DNA of 64,000 nt from Ascaris suum (lineage: Eukaryota; Nematoda; Chromadorea; Rhabditida; Ascarididae): assembly GCA_013433145.1 (NCBI GenBank), contig CM024187.1:1736001-1800000 (forward strand). The letters run 5' to 3'. The stretch's first letter is position 1. Every line of letters starts with the position of its first letter. The notes under the pieces are model-generated. The model saw nothing but the letters and a program-made list of their open reading frames with translations. It was not told the DNA's origin and ran no database searches. Shown piece by piece: positions 52,901 through 61,089 of this stretch. The translations under genes and the position numbers were made by a program.

Positions 52901-55255
52901 ACAACGACCACAATGTGCAATCCTTTTACGCATCTGTAATGCAACTATGCAAATAATGAAACAGATGCGTCCGCACTCCGTTCGCGCACACTCAGCTCGC
53001 TATAGAAGAGCACTTTCAATAATCTTTTGTTCACGACAATGCTTCTTACCTTCTATACCTTTGTGACACCTGCCTGCTAGTCGAGAATAGCTATCTTTAC
53101 AAACATTTCTCATTTCGCATGTCTTAATTCACATAATATTAATCTAAACGATCTATGCTTTTCAATTGAAAGCAAAATTGAGCCTAAAACGATCTACTGA
53201 GTGCAAATTCTTTTTGGATCTAATGTATATTGTTTGAACTCAGGATAGTATTCAGAAGGTAGCAGTATCCATTTCAGCTAGTTATCGAATATGACAGATG
53301 GACGCATATGCCAATCTCGCTACAGGCCGCTTTTTTATTCCAAATGCATCTTAATGCCATCTCCTTGTTACCTCTTAAACATCCCCCTATCGATGACCGT
53401 ATATGACCGTAAGAGTGGAAAAAGATGAACTGATAATAATCAAAGATCACCAAGGTTGCAACAACAACCAATGAACATTAACCATAATCAAAATATCAAT
53501 AATTCATGTTTTTAAACGTCTCTTATTGGAATGGTGTTAGTTTACTCAGGGCAATAGTCCGGAGAGCGTTGAAAAAATGGTTCATTATAGGCCGAAAAAA
53601 AAATTGCAAATTTGTGAAAAAAAAGGGGAGATCCTTTTATACGGCTGTCACAAGTTCCACAGCATTTCCTCGAACGGGAAAACATAACACATAGACATTG
53701 GGTGAAATCTCACGCTTACTATATCTCAAAATGATAGTGGATAAAACCCGACTGATGTCAACATCGAACTTCCATTTTTACATCCTTCTTCTTTTTAAAA
53801 ATTTACAGCGCAGAAAGTCATAATCAATTACTTATTGAAACTGAAAGAAACGCAATGCAACAGATGAACGAAATTGTGATGATGCGACAAAATAAATAAC
53901 AAGTGCAACGCTATGAATTTTCTTGTTTTCAACAAATGCAACGGTAACAGGTGACTATGTTGAAATCATGAGCAAAAATCGTTTATTGATTTCCACAACT
54001 TAATATGGTAACTAATGGTTCGTCAATCGAATTGACGAAAAGCTATAGCTAAATATCAGCAAACCATTGCGACTAGAGTCATCCTCTGGCAGTTATATAA
54101 TGCCTCAAAAAATTTGTGACAAACGACTGTCCGCAAAATTTTCATACTGCATAGGCTTTCATTTAGTGAGATTTTACGAGCATTTCAATCGAGAATTGAA
54201 TGCATTTCAAATCGTGAAATCATGGAAACTAATAAAGGCTGCGATTACGGCATTAACTTATTTCACTTCAAATCCCTGGGAACATAAAACACACAATAGT
54301 GAAAAAATTACAGTTGCCCTTCGATTGTAAGTTTAATGCAGAAATTTCCTACATGCAACAATTCGTTTCAAATCTGTGAATAAAACAAAAGTTTCAACAA
54401 AATGTAATATACGAATAAATAAAGCAAATTAAATGAAATTTGATGATGACACATACACACTTGAGTATTTCTTAAAGCAACAATGATCGAGCTTTAAGTT
54501 TAGTTATTCGGTGAAATAATCAGCCAAAGAAACGAAAAGTTAGACCACAATGCGAAACAAATGAGGAAAATAGAAGAGAAAGTAATTAATTGTTTCGCTT
54601 GTCGTTCACTTGCTGACGAAAGTGATTGTTGATGAAATTTATGACTATAGTGGTGGTCATAGTTTCATTCGACGTCTCAATATTCAGCCAATGACAAACA
54701 TAACGTTATAAATGACTAATGAAGTGACTCGAAACAAGAGAACGAGAAAACTGACTGCTACGAATATATGTAACCGTGGAAAAAATCAAACTCTATCTAA
54801 ATGATATGTTTGATATTCGCATTTCGACTGCTCACGGCGCGATCAATATGTCTCAATGATCGATTTTTGGCGATAGAATTATCAAGGTAATCAGGAGTAT
54901 CGTTGATAAAATCTCAGCATTTCATAAATATTGGCAATTCGCACGTAAGTATCTACTAAGCGACTTGAGGGGCAACATGCAGCACAACGTTATAAATGTT
55001 GAACGAAACAAATACTACCGAAAATAACAAAAGTACGAACGGAGAACTCTTAGTGATCAACCACATGCTTCCCGTTCAATTCTCTGGTAAAAGCGGAATA
55101 TTTCCACATTATATAAATGGAATGCAACGCTCACCTGTTGCAGGTCTTTCGATAATTTCGACAGCTGAGGGCGCGAATGTTCCACTTCTTGAGTTTGCTT
55201 TAGGTCCAAAGATTATTCCCTTCCAACGTGGTTTTGAATTGTCTCGCTCGACGAC
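8767..55255 (-). CDS. Caskin-like scaffold gene, about 15 exons seen, 5' end not found, reading frame damaged
   Basis: Caskins are synaptic and junctional scaffold proteins with ankyrin repeats, an SH3 domain, two tandem SAM domains that can polymerise, and a Pro/Ser-rich tail. This locus shows the second half of the SH3, Ser/Gly-rich linkers, SAM1 (TPEDLIALGIT, then GHRKRIIAEI), SAM2 (EWLSLIGLPEY, then LTWEDFEDIGIKKLGH) and a Ser-rich tail ending at a TGA. The order and the tandem SAM signatures separate it from ANKS1 or SHANK proteins. Ankyrin repeats were not found. Neighbouring exons mostly join in phase, but SAM1 holds two frameshifts, SAM2 one, the preceding linker at least one, and the exon after SAM2 an in-frame TAA. 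At least one exon is missing between 32.8 and 55.1 kb because the phases do not match. It may be a decaying gene or carry sequence errors. Confidence 0.82.
9591..9891 (-). CDS. Caskin tail exon, Ser/Ala-rich
   Basis: About 300 bases are open, with a TTTTGCAG acceptor and a GTGGGC donor. The frame encodes SSGVETQSRSASASAGADSS, PPTTPQGTNSSSFSQPCTPR and RSIHNLFADDMDITK. The two Thr-Pro segments look like kinase or SH3-ligand sites, which is inference. Its start phase does not match the previous exon's end; a weak GTGAG acceptor nearby, or another small shift, would fix this. Confidence 0.65.
10047..10328 (-). CDS. Caskin tail exon, Ser-rich
   Basis: This exon has a long open frame with a GTAAGA donor, encoding PSEEVDEYNNGQVRSK, SESKFVRLNLYSPARILSEE and SVDTTVASDSEDYPPHL. 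A TTTCAG acceptor at 10328 gives phase 0, whereas a good internal CTCCAG acceptor at 10303 gives phase 1, which matches the upstream exon. It is probably a disordered, phosphorylatable tail region. Confidence 0.7.
10872..11055 (-). CDS. Caskin exon after SAM2, with in-frame stop
   Basis: A TTTTCAG acceptor and a GTGTAA donor bound 184 bases. In the frame dictated by SAM2 it reads HDHHAPPPPHRHIQLPLE, then TAA at 10975-10977, then PNEPSHYATWARYPYSFHAA and VEIPLHKPTVQA. Both sides of the stop look like protein. Another minus frame is open throughout but cannot be entered from the natural acceptor without a stop. Confidence 0.6.
13421..13589 (-). CDS. Caskin SAM2 exon, one frameshift
   Basis: This exon encodes the second SAM domain: EWLSLIGLPEYVELFESQGY in one frame, then SMSEVQKLTWEDFEDIGIKK and LGHLKRLVLAIKKMK in another. 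The 'T-W-E-D-x-x-x-I-G-I-x-K-L-G-H' block is the SAM2 signature of Caskins. The shift falls in a TA-rich spot (13525-13536), where two extra bases look inserted. The acceptor that fits SAM1 in phase is CAGAG at 13590-13594; the donor is GTTTGT. Confidence 0.85.
14585..14807 (-). CDS. Caskin SAM1 exon, two frameshifts
   Basis: This exon is 223 bases, with a TTTTTAG acceptor and a GTATGG donor. It encodes the first SAM domain in three successive frames: EAEILALWLEKLG; then SEYLSVFLTQGYDL and TPEDLIALGIT; then GHRKRIIAEIHTWHITDSW. All parts align in order with a SAM domain, whose core is 'G-Y-D-L-x-T-I-x-R-x-T-P-E-D-L' and 'G-I-T-x-P-G-H-R-K-x-I'. One base appears lost near 14761-14774 and two near 14663-14679, so the exon's total length keeps the phase but normal reading meets TGA after about 17 codons. 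Confidence 0.85.
15954..16158 (-). CDS. Caskin linker exon before SAM1, frame broken
   Basis: The exon is bounded by a TTTGAAG acceptor and a GTATGT donor. Entering in the phase set by the 17.4 kb exon gives VVGGGSALMRGDSPQSRVSV and then a stop. A second frame continues with HSSSSGGTSSIASSSVDAS, and a third carries RRRLMRTPLPVS and NAVCVPEMVLKGIP to the donor. The 205-base length is incompatible with the phases on both sides, as expected from a net one-base loss or two-base gain. A shorter exon starting at 16064 (acceptor AATAG) would keep one frame but not fit upstream. Confidence 0.55.
17357..17453 (-). CDS. Caskin linker exon, Ser/Gly/Ala-rich
   Basis: This exon is 97 bases, with a TTTCAG acceptor and a GTATCC donor, in phase 0 at the start and phase 1 at the end. 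It encodes SGSSRGGSSGAAASASSSSS followed by FLAASTSSSTQ. This is a low-complexity flexible linker just upstream of the SAM pair. Confidence 0.65.
17454..19801. other. Caskin intron with a GC-richer patch
   Basis: This is mostly AT-rich. From about 18590 to 19260 the GC content rises and short frames overlap on both strands, but no splice-bounded exon in phase with the Caskin linker and no known motif was found. Confidence 0.5.
19802..19835 (-). CDS. Caskin linker exon, short
   Basis: A GTTAGT donor closes a frame ending RGSSSGFESMK, which joins the next exon (SGSSRGG) in phase 0. With a CTCGAG acceptor the exon is 34 bases and fits the phase-2 end of the 19.9 kb exon. An in-frame ATG at 19894 opens a longer 31-codon reading of the same frame, so an alternative start here cannot be excluded. 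Confidence 0.5.
19925..20007 (-). CDS. Caskin linker exon, frame uncertain
   Basis: This exon is 83 bases, with a strong TTGTTGCAG acceptor and a GTGAGT donor. Two frames are open. The phase chain from the neighbours gives one starting RVLCDSLVHRKVDVW. The frame shifted by two bases gives a Gly/Ser-rich reading with SGASQGGCMGASG, more like the surrounding linker. The second would need phase 1 on entry, which the upstream exon does not supply. Confidence 0.5.
20172..20201 (-). CDS. Candidate short Caskin exon
   Basis: A GCGCAG acceptor and a GTAAGC donor bound 10 codons, AAVTVQDIRG, in phase 0. A longer version starting near 20222 (acceptor AATAAAG) would add a few residues. The pyrimidine tract is weak. 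Confidence 0.4.
21011..21097. repeat. (TA)n array
   Basis: This is a nearly pure TA dinucleotide array in a Caskin intron, with one TTAT interruption. The Ile-Tyr frame across it is an artefact. Confidence 0.95.
21533..21667 (-). CDS. Caskin linker exon, Ser-rich
   Basis: This exon is 135 bases and 45 codons in phase 0 at both ends, with an ATTAG acceptor and a GTATGG donor. It begins DWTVCCGSGLSSHSSSRADA and continues with FIDGARADEYITTGW, a clearly protein-like stretch. It follows the 31.5 kb exon in phase across a 9.9 kb intron. The exact 3' boundary is less sure than the reading frame. Confidence 0.6.
22817..22926. repeat. (TA)n array
   Basis: This is a TA dinucleotide array that becomes imperfect (AATATATATGATATATAA) towards its right end. 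Confidence 0.95.
23376..23396. repeat. (AACC)n short tandem repeat
   Basis: About five tandem AACC units lie in the long Caskin intron. Confidence 0.85.
27900..28380 (+). repeat. Possible retroelement fragment sharing a core with 2.88 kb
   Basis: The segment starts with a 24-base core (27932-27955) nearly identical to 2880-2903 and then stays open in one plus frame for 143 codons. It is richer in GC than its surroundings. Another frame near 28250-28330 reads KNHHPSV and then CPQNNYNKMC, faintly like a degenerate Cys-His zinc knuckle of a gag protein. The frames change along the segment, as in a decayed copy. Retroelement origin is inference. Confidence 0.35.
28630..28753. repeat. Tandem 36-bp duplication with flanking inverted repeat
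   Basis: Two copies beginning GCAGCTT at 28681 and 28717 share a block ending GTCCACCA (one has GTGAGTCCACCA, the other GTAAGTCCACCA). Each contains a palindrome (AGCTTATAAGCT and AGCTTTTAAAGCT). An inverted counterpart, GTGGGACTCACAG, lies at about 28630-28642. It could form a hairpin and may be a small mobile-element remnant. Confidence 0.6.
30849..30862. repeat. G14 homopolymer
   Basis: This is a run of 14 G on the plus strand inside the long Caskin intron. Confidence 0.9.
31534..31616 (-). CDS. Caskin linker exon
   Basis: This exon is 83 bases, with a TTTTCAG acceptor and a GTAAGT donor. In the phase set by the previous exon it encodes GATTQSVRPNAFFFLRQVQI and PHHLLRSV with no stop, and it ends in phase 0. 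No known motif is present; the assignment rests on splice sites and phase. Confidence 0.65.
32645..32774 (-). CDS. Caskin linker exon (Pro/Gly/Met-rich)
   Basis: This exon is 130 bases, with a TTTTCAG acceptor and a GTGAGA donor, in phase 0 at the start and phase 1 at the end. It encodes 43 residues including VSVPVVPDIGNMGAMQSPQM and SLGRTVGGITP. No domain is recognisable. It joins the next exon exactly in phase and lies in the SH3-SAM linker, the region that binds CASK in vertebrate Caskin1, but no CASK-binding motif was identified. Confidence 0.72.
36472..36540 (+). other. Splice-bounded segment, strand ambiguous
   Basis: On the plus strand it has an excellent acceptor (TTTTGCCCTAG) and donor (GTAAGT) and reads NLADWQERPYTSPSVNSSPT in one open frame. 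On the minus strand the same site has a TTTCAG acceptor and reads VGDEFTDGL before a possible GTGTAT donor, with phases that would bridge the Caskin exons at 55135 and 32774. Neither reading has a recognised motif. It may be a plus-strand exon, a Caskin exon or chance. Confidence 0.3.
37432..37465. repeat. C-rich homopolymer, C12-A-C21
   Basis: Two C runs are separated by one A, followed by a pyrimidine-rich stretch. Poly-proline frames across it are artefacts. Confidence 0.95.
40652..40668. repeat. G17 homopolymer
   Basis: This is a run of 17 G on the plus strand. A 154-codon minus frame that crosses it has no recognisable content. Confidence 0.95.
41043..41070. repeat. Perfect 11-bp stem-loop
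   Basis: TAAAATGCAGG and its exact reverse complement CCTGCATTTTA flank a six-base CGTAAT loop. It lies in intron sequence; no function is assigned. Confidence 0.85.
55135..55255 (-). CDS. Caskin SH3 exon (second half of SH3)
   Basis: This exon is 121 bases, with a TTTGCAG acceptor and a GTGAGC donor. It encodes VVERDNSKPRWKGIIFG, then a short variable loop, GTFAPSAVEIIE and RPAT. The tryptophan of RWKG and the 'G-x-F-x-x-x-x-V-E-x-I' ending match the C-terminal half of an SH3 fold. This fits the Caskin SH3, in which the peptide-binding face is atypical. It ends in phase 1, which does not fit the next recognised exon at 32774, so an exon lies between. Confidence 0.8.
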
Positions 55256-55668
55256 CTGCAAATGCAAGAGCTCTACTATTATTAACTTCACGCTCTTCAA
55301 TGAATACCTGGAAAAATTTTGTTTATAAAACTAAACAAAAAAAAAAAAATAAATTTTTGGCACTTTTGGAAACTCTCTCATTTATCATTATTTCAAAGAT
55401 ATTTCAATCTATTTGTTATAGCGTTCTATTTGTTATTTGAACATTTCTGCAACACCACCATTTGGTCTTTATCTAAACTTGCCACGATGGTGCAGTTTCC
55501 GGTTGTCTCTTACATTTATGATTTCTTTTATTTTTCACTATTTAATCTCTCAATACATATTGCACATCGATATATTTCATTGCAGATTTATATGAATATC
55601 CAACGATTAAATTATAACTCAAATGTAGTTTTTGTGAAGCATCTCTTCGCTGACTTTCTTATGCCTAC

Positions 55669-55790
55669 CGCTCTAATTCTTAAAGAGACATCGCTTCGGT
55701 TTAGCCACGAGAAGAATTCAGAAGCCACTTTGCTTACAGTATTCACAAACGGTTTTCGCGCCGAATCTTTAATGGATAAGTGCTCTTCGA
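55669..55790 (-). CDS. Candidate Caskin exon, possible first half of SH3
   Basis: The minus-strand frame is open here and ends at a GTAGGC donor (55663-55668). Its last residues, SEFFSWLNRSDVSLRIRA, resemble the start of a Caskin SH3, where an aromatic-rich strand leads into 'L-x-x-R-A-G-D'. The following exon begins at VVERD, so about five residues (the G-D-x-x-x turn) are missing and would need a micro-exon. The 5' boundary is not clear. Confidence 0.33.
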
Positions 55791-56443
55791 TAGATTAGCG
55801 TCAAATAAGTGAGTTGTTAATGATGTGACGAAAAACAAGAGCTAGTTTAACTAGATACTTCTATCTTCTCGTCTTCATTTTTCAGTGAACAAGTTTGAAC
55901 AATATGAGTGTCTTGTGTTTAATTTCACGACGTCAAAACCTTCGAAAAGATAACTCTAAAATGCATCAAAATGGCCATTGTTTTCGAATGAACGCAATGG
56001 AAATGTGGAAAGACATATAAGATAATCGACACATCGCATATGCGTGACATAACTGCAAAAAACAATCGTGATTATTTAATCTCAGCTATTTAATTGAATC
56101 TCTTGTACCCTAAAAGATAATATCATCATTAAATGAGTTTCATAGATTCATTTGATCAAAACGAATTTAAAAAAAAAAAGAAAAAAAGAGGATATAATAA
56201 TAAGTAAAATATTGCTGAAAAATAAAAGTGCTGATTGTTTGTTGTTAGTGATAAACGACTGATATATCTCAACGCGCAACTATATGATACCTTCTCAAAA
56301 TATGTCCGCTTTTTAAACGGATCTTAAAAAACCATTCAAAAGTTTCGCTGGAATACTGCAGCAAAAAAAAAAAAAAAGATGATTGATATGGCAATGACGT
56401 TCGCCTATTATCGCTGGTGATGGTGACGATGCGGATGATTAAA

Positions 56444-56470
56444 TTTTTTTTTTTTTTTTTTTTTTTTTTT
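56444..56470. repeat. T27 homopolymer
   Basis: This is a run of 27 T on the plus strand, close to an A run at about 56363. It could be a relic of a retroposed poly(A) tail, without other evidence. Confidence 0.9.
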
Positions 56471-57180
56471 GAGAAACGACTGTTTAGCATAAACGATTAA
56501 AAAAACACATAATATCTCTAACTGTTAAATTCACTAGCTCAAAGCGTTATGTCCACTTCCCTTCGGCTTCCCATATTATCTCCCAATTAAATTGTGAAGT
56601 CCAACATTTGCTAAGTAATTTCTGCTATTCTACTAGGTAAACATCTATAAAACGGTCTATACGATTATCGTACTCAATAACCTAATAAAACTTCACAGAG
56701 TTCTATAAAAACAAATATAGATATAATTTGTAGTGAAATGTATAGAGTACTAAAGTGTACCTTTCGCTAAAACGATATCCGTAACGTTGCAATAAAAAGA
56801 TATTCGCTCCCTCTTGAAATTACTGACGAAATATAAAATTAATGAAAAAAAGAAGAAAATAAACTAACAATAAAATACTTCGAATTTCAAATGTAAAGGA
56901 AAATGCGAATGGCACAATAAACAATAAAAAAAAAAAAAAAACATAGGAATCTGATAACATTCGCTAAAATGGCTTCATATAACGAAAACCGATTCATCAT
57001 CGCTTCCTATAAGTGTTTGTCACTTCAGTCTTCCATTTATAGATTGCTATGCAAACTGATTTGATGAAAAGAATGTCACCGATTTAAATAACGTTAGCAG
57101 AAGTAGACAATGCTGATGATGTCGATGAATTGTATTCGATAACTGTGCATTTGTTGCACAAAATACATCAATTATGGAAA

Positions 57181-57215
<35 letters not shown>

Positions 57216-57231
57216 GGATGAGAGAGAGAGG
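57181..57231. repeat. GA/GACA microsatellite
   Basis: A (GA)n run passes into (GACA)n and back to (GA)n. A smaller (GA)n run occurs at 16267-16289. Confidence 0.9.
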
Positions 57232-57969
57232 AAAGAGGAAAAAAGAAACTTCTAATAAATCATCCAGAAAAAGCAATCGTTTCATCCAAAAAAAAAAAAA
57301 AAAAAATTTATTAAATGTGCATATTTCTCACATTTATGAGGATTTATAATTTTCCAATTTAAATGAGTCAAATAATTTAAAAATTTGTGACCACAATTAT
57401 AACCAAAATTCTTCAATATATGCTAAAATACAGCAGAAAAAAAAAACACACAATGCGCTTTTCAGTTGAGTTTTTTTTGTTCTTTACTGCATTTCTTCCA
57501 ACAAAAAAAAAAAAATCCATGTAACCATATGGCGACTTTTTCCAGAGTATTATACCATTTATCAACGAATTTTACCACTTTCCACGCTTAAATCATCGTT
57601 TTAACATCGAGCCGCAATTTATTATTACCGTCGTCATCATCGAATTTACGCCAATTGGAGCACTCAAATGCTGAGAATGAGTTTTTAAATCGATCTGAAC
57701 TTGTTAGCAGGTGCATTTCAATGACTTTTGTTTATCACATTGTCGCACACTCGTAAACTCCTCTTATCCGATGAAGCAAACTTTATGTTGTGAATGTAAA
57801 GCGAATTAAGCATCTATCTATTTTTTTTTTTTTTTAAAGAAATAAACGAAGCTTGCAGCTTATAAAGACAGCGTATATGATATTCGGAGATGCACTAAAG
57901 AATAAACATAATTAGATGTGAACAAATCAATATTCCTTTTAACTTCACTAATCCGACAAGGAAGCTTAT

Positions 57970-58680
57970 TCAAACCTGTATTTTCGTTTTCGTGCGTAAA
58001 TGTTTTCCTTTTGTTTCATCGCTTACGCGTGCCGTATTTTTCGTGAATGTTGAAGTGAGCATATTGTTGCACTTCTCAAATTTTGTCTGTTTTCGCATAT
58101 TGGGCGTAGACAATCGTACAGCATTTTCTGCATTATATTCATGTAATTCGCTGCACTTATTCGTTGCTAATTCATCTGCGGTTGTTGCATATTCTGCTGT
58201 TTGCGATGCATGATACTCTATGTGGTCATCATGCATACAGTGTGACGAATGTGAATGCTGCACTTTGCATACATGTTGACGTTTTGAATCACTGTCATAT
58301 CTCATTCGACGGTCGTTCCGACGCCAAACAACGCCAACAATCTTGCGTATTCGTTCGAACATTTCGCAAATTTGGGTTTCGTTCGCACTTGTATTTCTCC
58401 AGCTCGCTGTTGTATTGTCGCTTAACAGGAAAGTAGCAGCAGAATCTAATCCGATCGGAAGGTCGGCAGCACTCGCATGTAGAAGGCGGGCAAGGCCAAG
58501 CCAACCCTAACAAGGTGCTGCCGATAGCCTTAGATGGTGCGCACTTCGTCTGTAACTGTAAAGCGTTGATAAAGACGCCGAGAACGTTCCACATTCGCTC
58601 CCGAATGAAGCCAGTTTTGTCTGTGGATTCCATTTCCGACATTCGCAAAAGGTAAACATCCTGTCCTGTTTTGCATCGCA
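57970..58680 (-). other. GC-richer patch with two long overlapping minus-strand frames
   Basis: One frame is open for about 170 codons (58500-57985), ending near a possible donor ATACAG|GTTTGA. It includes VVWRRNDRRMRYDSDSKRQH and a His/Asp/Glu-rich part. A second frame, 58681-58295, is open for 128 codons and is Cys-rich in its middle (CPPSTCECCRPSD). I do not recognise either. Open length and raised GC suggest a coding exon, but frames this long can arise in GC-richer DNA. Its position upstream of the SH3 exon would suit Caskin N-terminal sequence, yet no ankyrin repeat is visible. Confidence 0.3.
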
Positions 58681-60980
58681 TAAAAATTCTTGATTAAAAG
58701 TGAGCTATTAATAAAAAAATGCAAAAATTTTTATAGAATGGAATTTTTCTTATCAAAAATCGATTTAAGGAAACCAACGAACAATTTAGCTTCGTTTCAA
58801 CATCAATACGCACATCGATTTTAACAGCTTTTGGTATCGTTTCTATAAATCTTCACAATGAATTTTTCTTAGCAAATATTTGTCGATTGAATAAGAAACG
58901 TTATCATCGTTTGAAATACAACAATAATGTAACAAATTATTGTAAATAAAAACAAGTAAAGTAAAGAACAATCTCATACAAATAAAAACATTTGCCCAAT
59001 GTTGTCCACTATTGACAGTATTGACATAGGTATCTATAAAAATTTTTCATTCCCCAAAAATAAAGATAATGCATTTCATATCGTGAGTTTTCCAGGTATC
59101 TATAAGAGTTTTCCAGTATTTTTTCGCAAGCAATCATAAATGTTTATGGGCATTTTAGAGTCAAATAGTATCAAAATAAGATCTGCGTGAAGAAATTCAC
59201 TCAATTCTCAATGGCTTATATGAGCCGGTGAAAAATTTCTCTTGACAAACTTAAAGGCTTTTCAATAAAAACTTCCACCTCTACTATAATTATAGACATA
59301 AACACGATAGATATTCGATGAGAATATCGCTTACGTACTGAAAATCGTAATCTCAAAAAATAGCATTCCCTCATTTATTCCCGAGGATGCTAGTCGCTAA
59401 GAAATGTTGTGAAAAATCAACGCCTTAATGAAATTATTTCCTCGTGGATTATGAAATGATACAGCAAGAAACGATGACTATAGACCTTCCACTTCTATTG
59501 AACAAGCAAAATTAGAATACGTTATTCGAATATGGAAGCAAAAACATAAAATTTGAAAAGTACAATAATATTTCAGGAAATGCAATTTAGCTAACAAAAA
59601 AGAAATCGCCTAGACAAAATACGTTTTAGCGATCGCCTTTTTTAAATGCTCAAGTTATTTTAATGCTTAGAATGATTAAATATAAGTTTTAAATATCACA
59701 AAAATGCACCTACAAGGTATCTTCTATATTTTTATGCAAATAGGTCTTTTATTCTGCTATGAAGCACTTTTATAATTTCACTTAAGCGATTGCAGTAAAA
59801 CATTACTATGCTGGCAATAAATTAGAAAGGTTGTAAGCAATTTCATTGGCGCTTTCAGGAGACAAATTATTCCCATATGGCATTGGAGAATATTCTAAGA
59901 TGCGTCAACTTACACTCTTCCGACCATTTGGATGGCATCTCTTTTTTTTTCGATTTAGGTGGATCGTATCATTTCGAATGGATTAAGTGAATCGCATTGC
60001 TTAGATCGATCAACGTGTCGTATTACTCGGATTGATCGAACAAGTAGGTCGCATCATATGGATGGTTGAAGTGGACGATATTGAATAGGGCTCATACAAG
60101 TATGCACATATGGGCAGCTAGCCGACAAGTGAACAAATATCACAACAATACTTTTGTCCGTCAGATAACCAGACTGGAATAACAAATTAATCTGGATAGG
60201 GTGATAGAAGCAAGACATGATACATTCCAGTAAAAACACAATATGAATTTTTTGCTTCAAATTTAAAACTGTATTTTTTCTCATACATATTCGATAAGCG
60301 CTGCACATCTATCCTATCGTCAAGAGACTATCAATAATAATTGCATGGACATCTCATTCCAGATTCCCTCTGTACGACCATTGCGTCTCATCATATTCTC
60401 TTTTATATGGCACACCATTAAAAATGCTTTATAAAAGGCCGTTGTAAACTTCTTACTGGACGAAACATCGCAATGGATATCACTATCCAAGATGCACAAA
60501 TGAAAGCGAGGGCAGAGAGATGCAACAGATTTCAAAAATTATGGCACTCACCGAAAATTCATTAAACGCGCCTACAGTTTTACTATTCATAATAACGATT
60601 TGTGCCGAAATATGCGAATTTCCTTCAATAGGAATAAACACATCGAAACCAAAAAAAAAAAAAAAAAACGCAGAAAAAAGAGTTGCGAGAACAAGAGAAC
60701 GCAATTTCTCAGAAAACATTCGCTTCAGTTTAAAAAAAAAAATATCCCACATGTTAGAGAAGAATTTTAGAGAAATATAGTAGAAATTTATAAAATATGG
60801 ATTTGAAAATGATGGTTCCTTTTACAGGTTCACATTTCTATTTTACTCAACGTTCATACCAACATTCTTAACAATCTGAAAGGTCATACCAATTTGTGAG
60901 ATTATAATAGAGCTCAATTTTACGCTAAACTCGCAATAAAAGCGGAAGAAAGCTGGCACAAAAAAAACGGACAGCTAAGA

Positions 60981-61002
60981 TATAATATATATAATATATA
61001 TA

Positions 61003-61083
<81 letters not shown>
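60981..61083. repeat. (TA)n array, imperfect at left
   Basis: This is a TA dinucleotide array with several AATATA interruptions in its left half. Confidence 0.95.

Positions 61084-61089
<6 letters not shown>

Larger units (their letters stand above)
32775..55134. other. About 22 kb without a recognised Caskin exon
   Basis: The phase conflict between the exons at 55135 and 32774 requires at least one exon here, but none could be identified with confidence. Contents seen are C and G homopolymers, a perfect stem-loop at 41.05 kb, GC-richer patches near 42.8-44.7 kb, and overlapping both-strand frames near 48.8-49.3 kb and 51.0-51.2 kb. A small nested gene cannot be ruled out. Confidence 0.55.

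Noticed and set aside
55319..55798. Plus-strand frame of 159 codons
   Set aside because: It is hydrophobic, A/T-driven and opposite the SH3 region; no start context, motif or splice pattern supports it.
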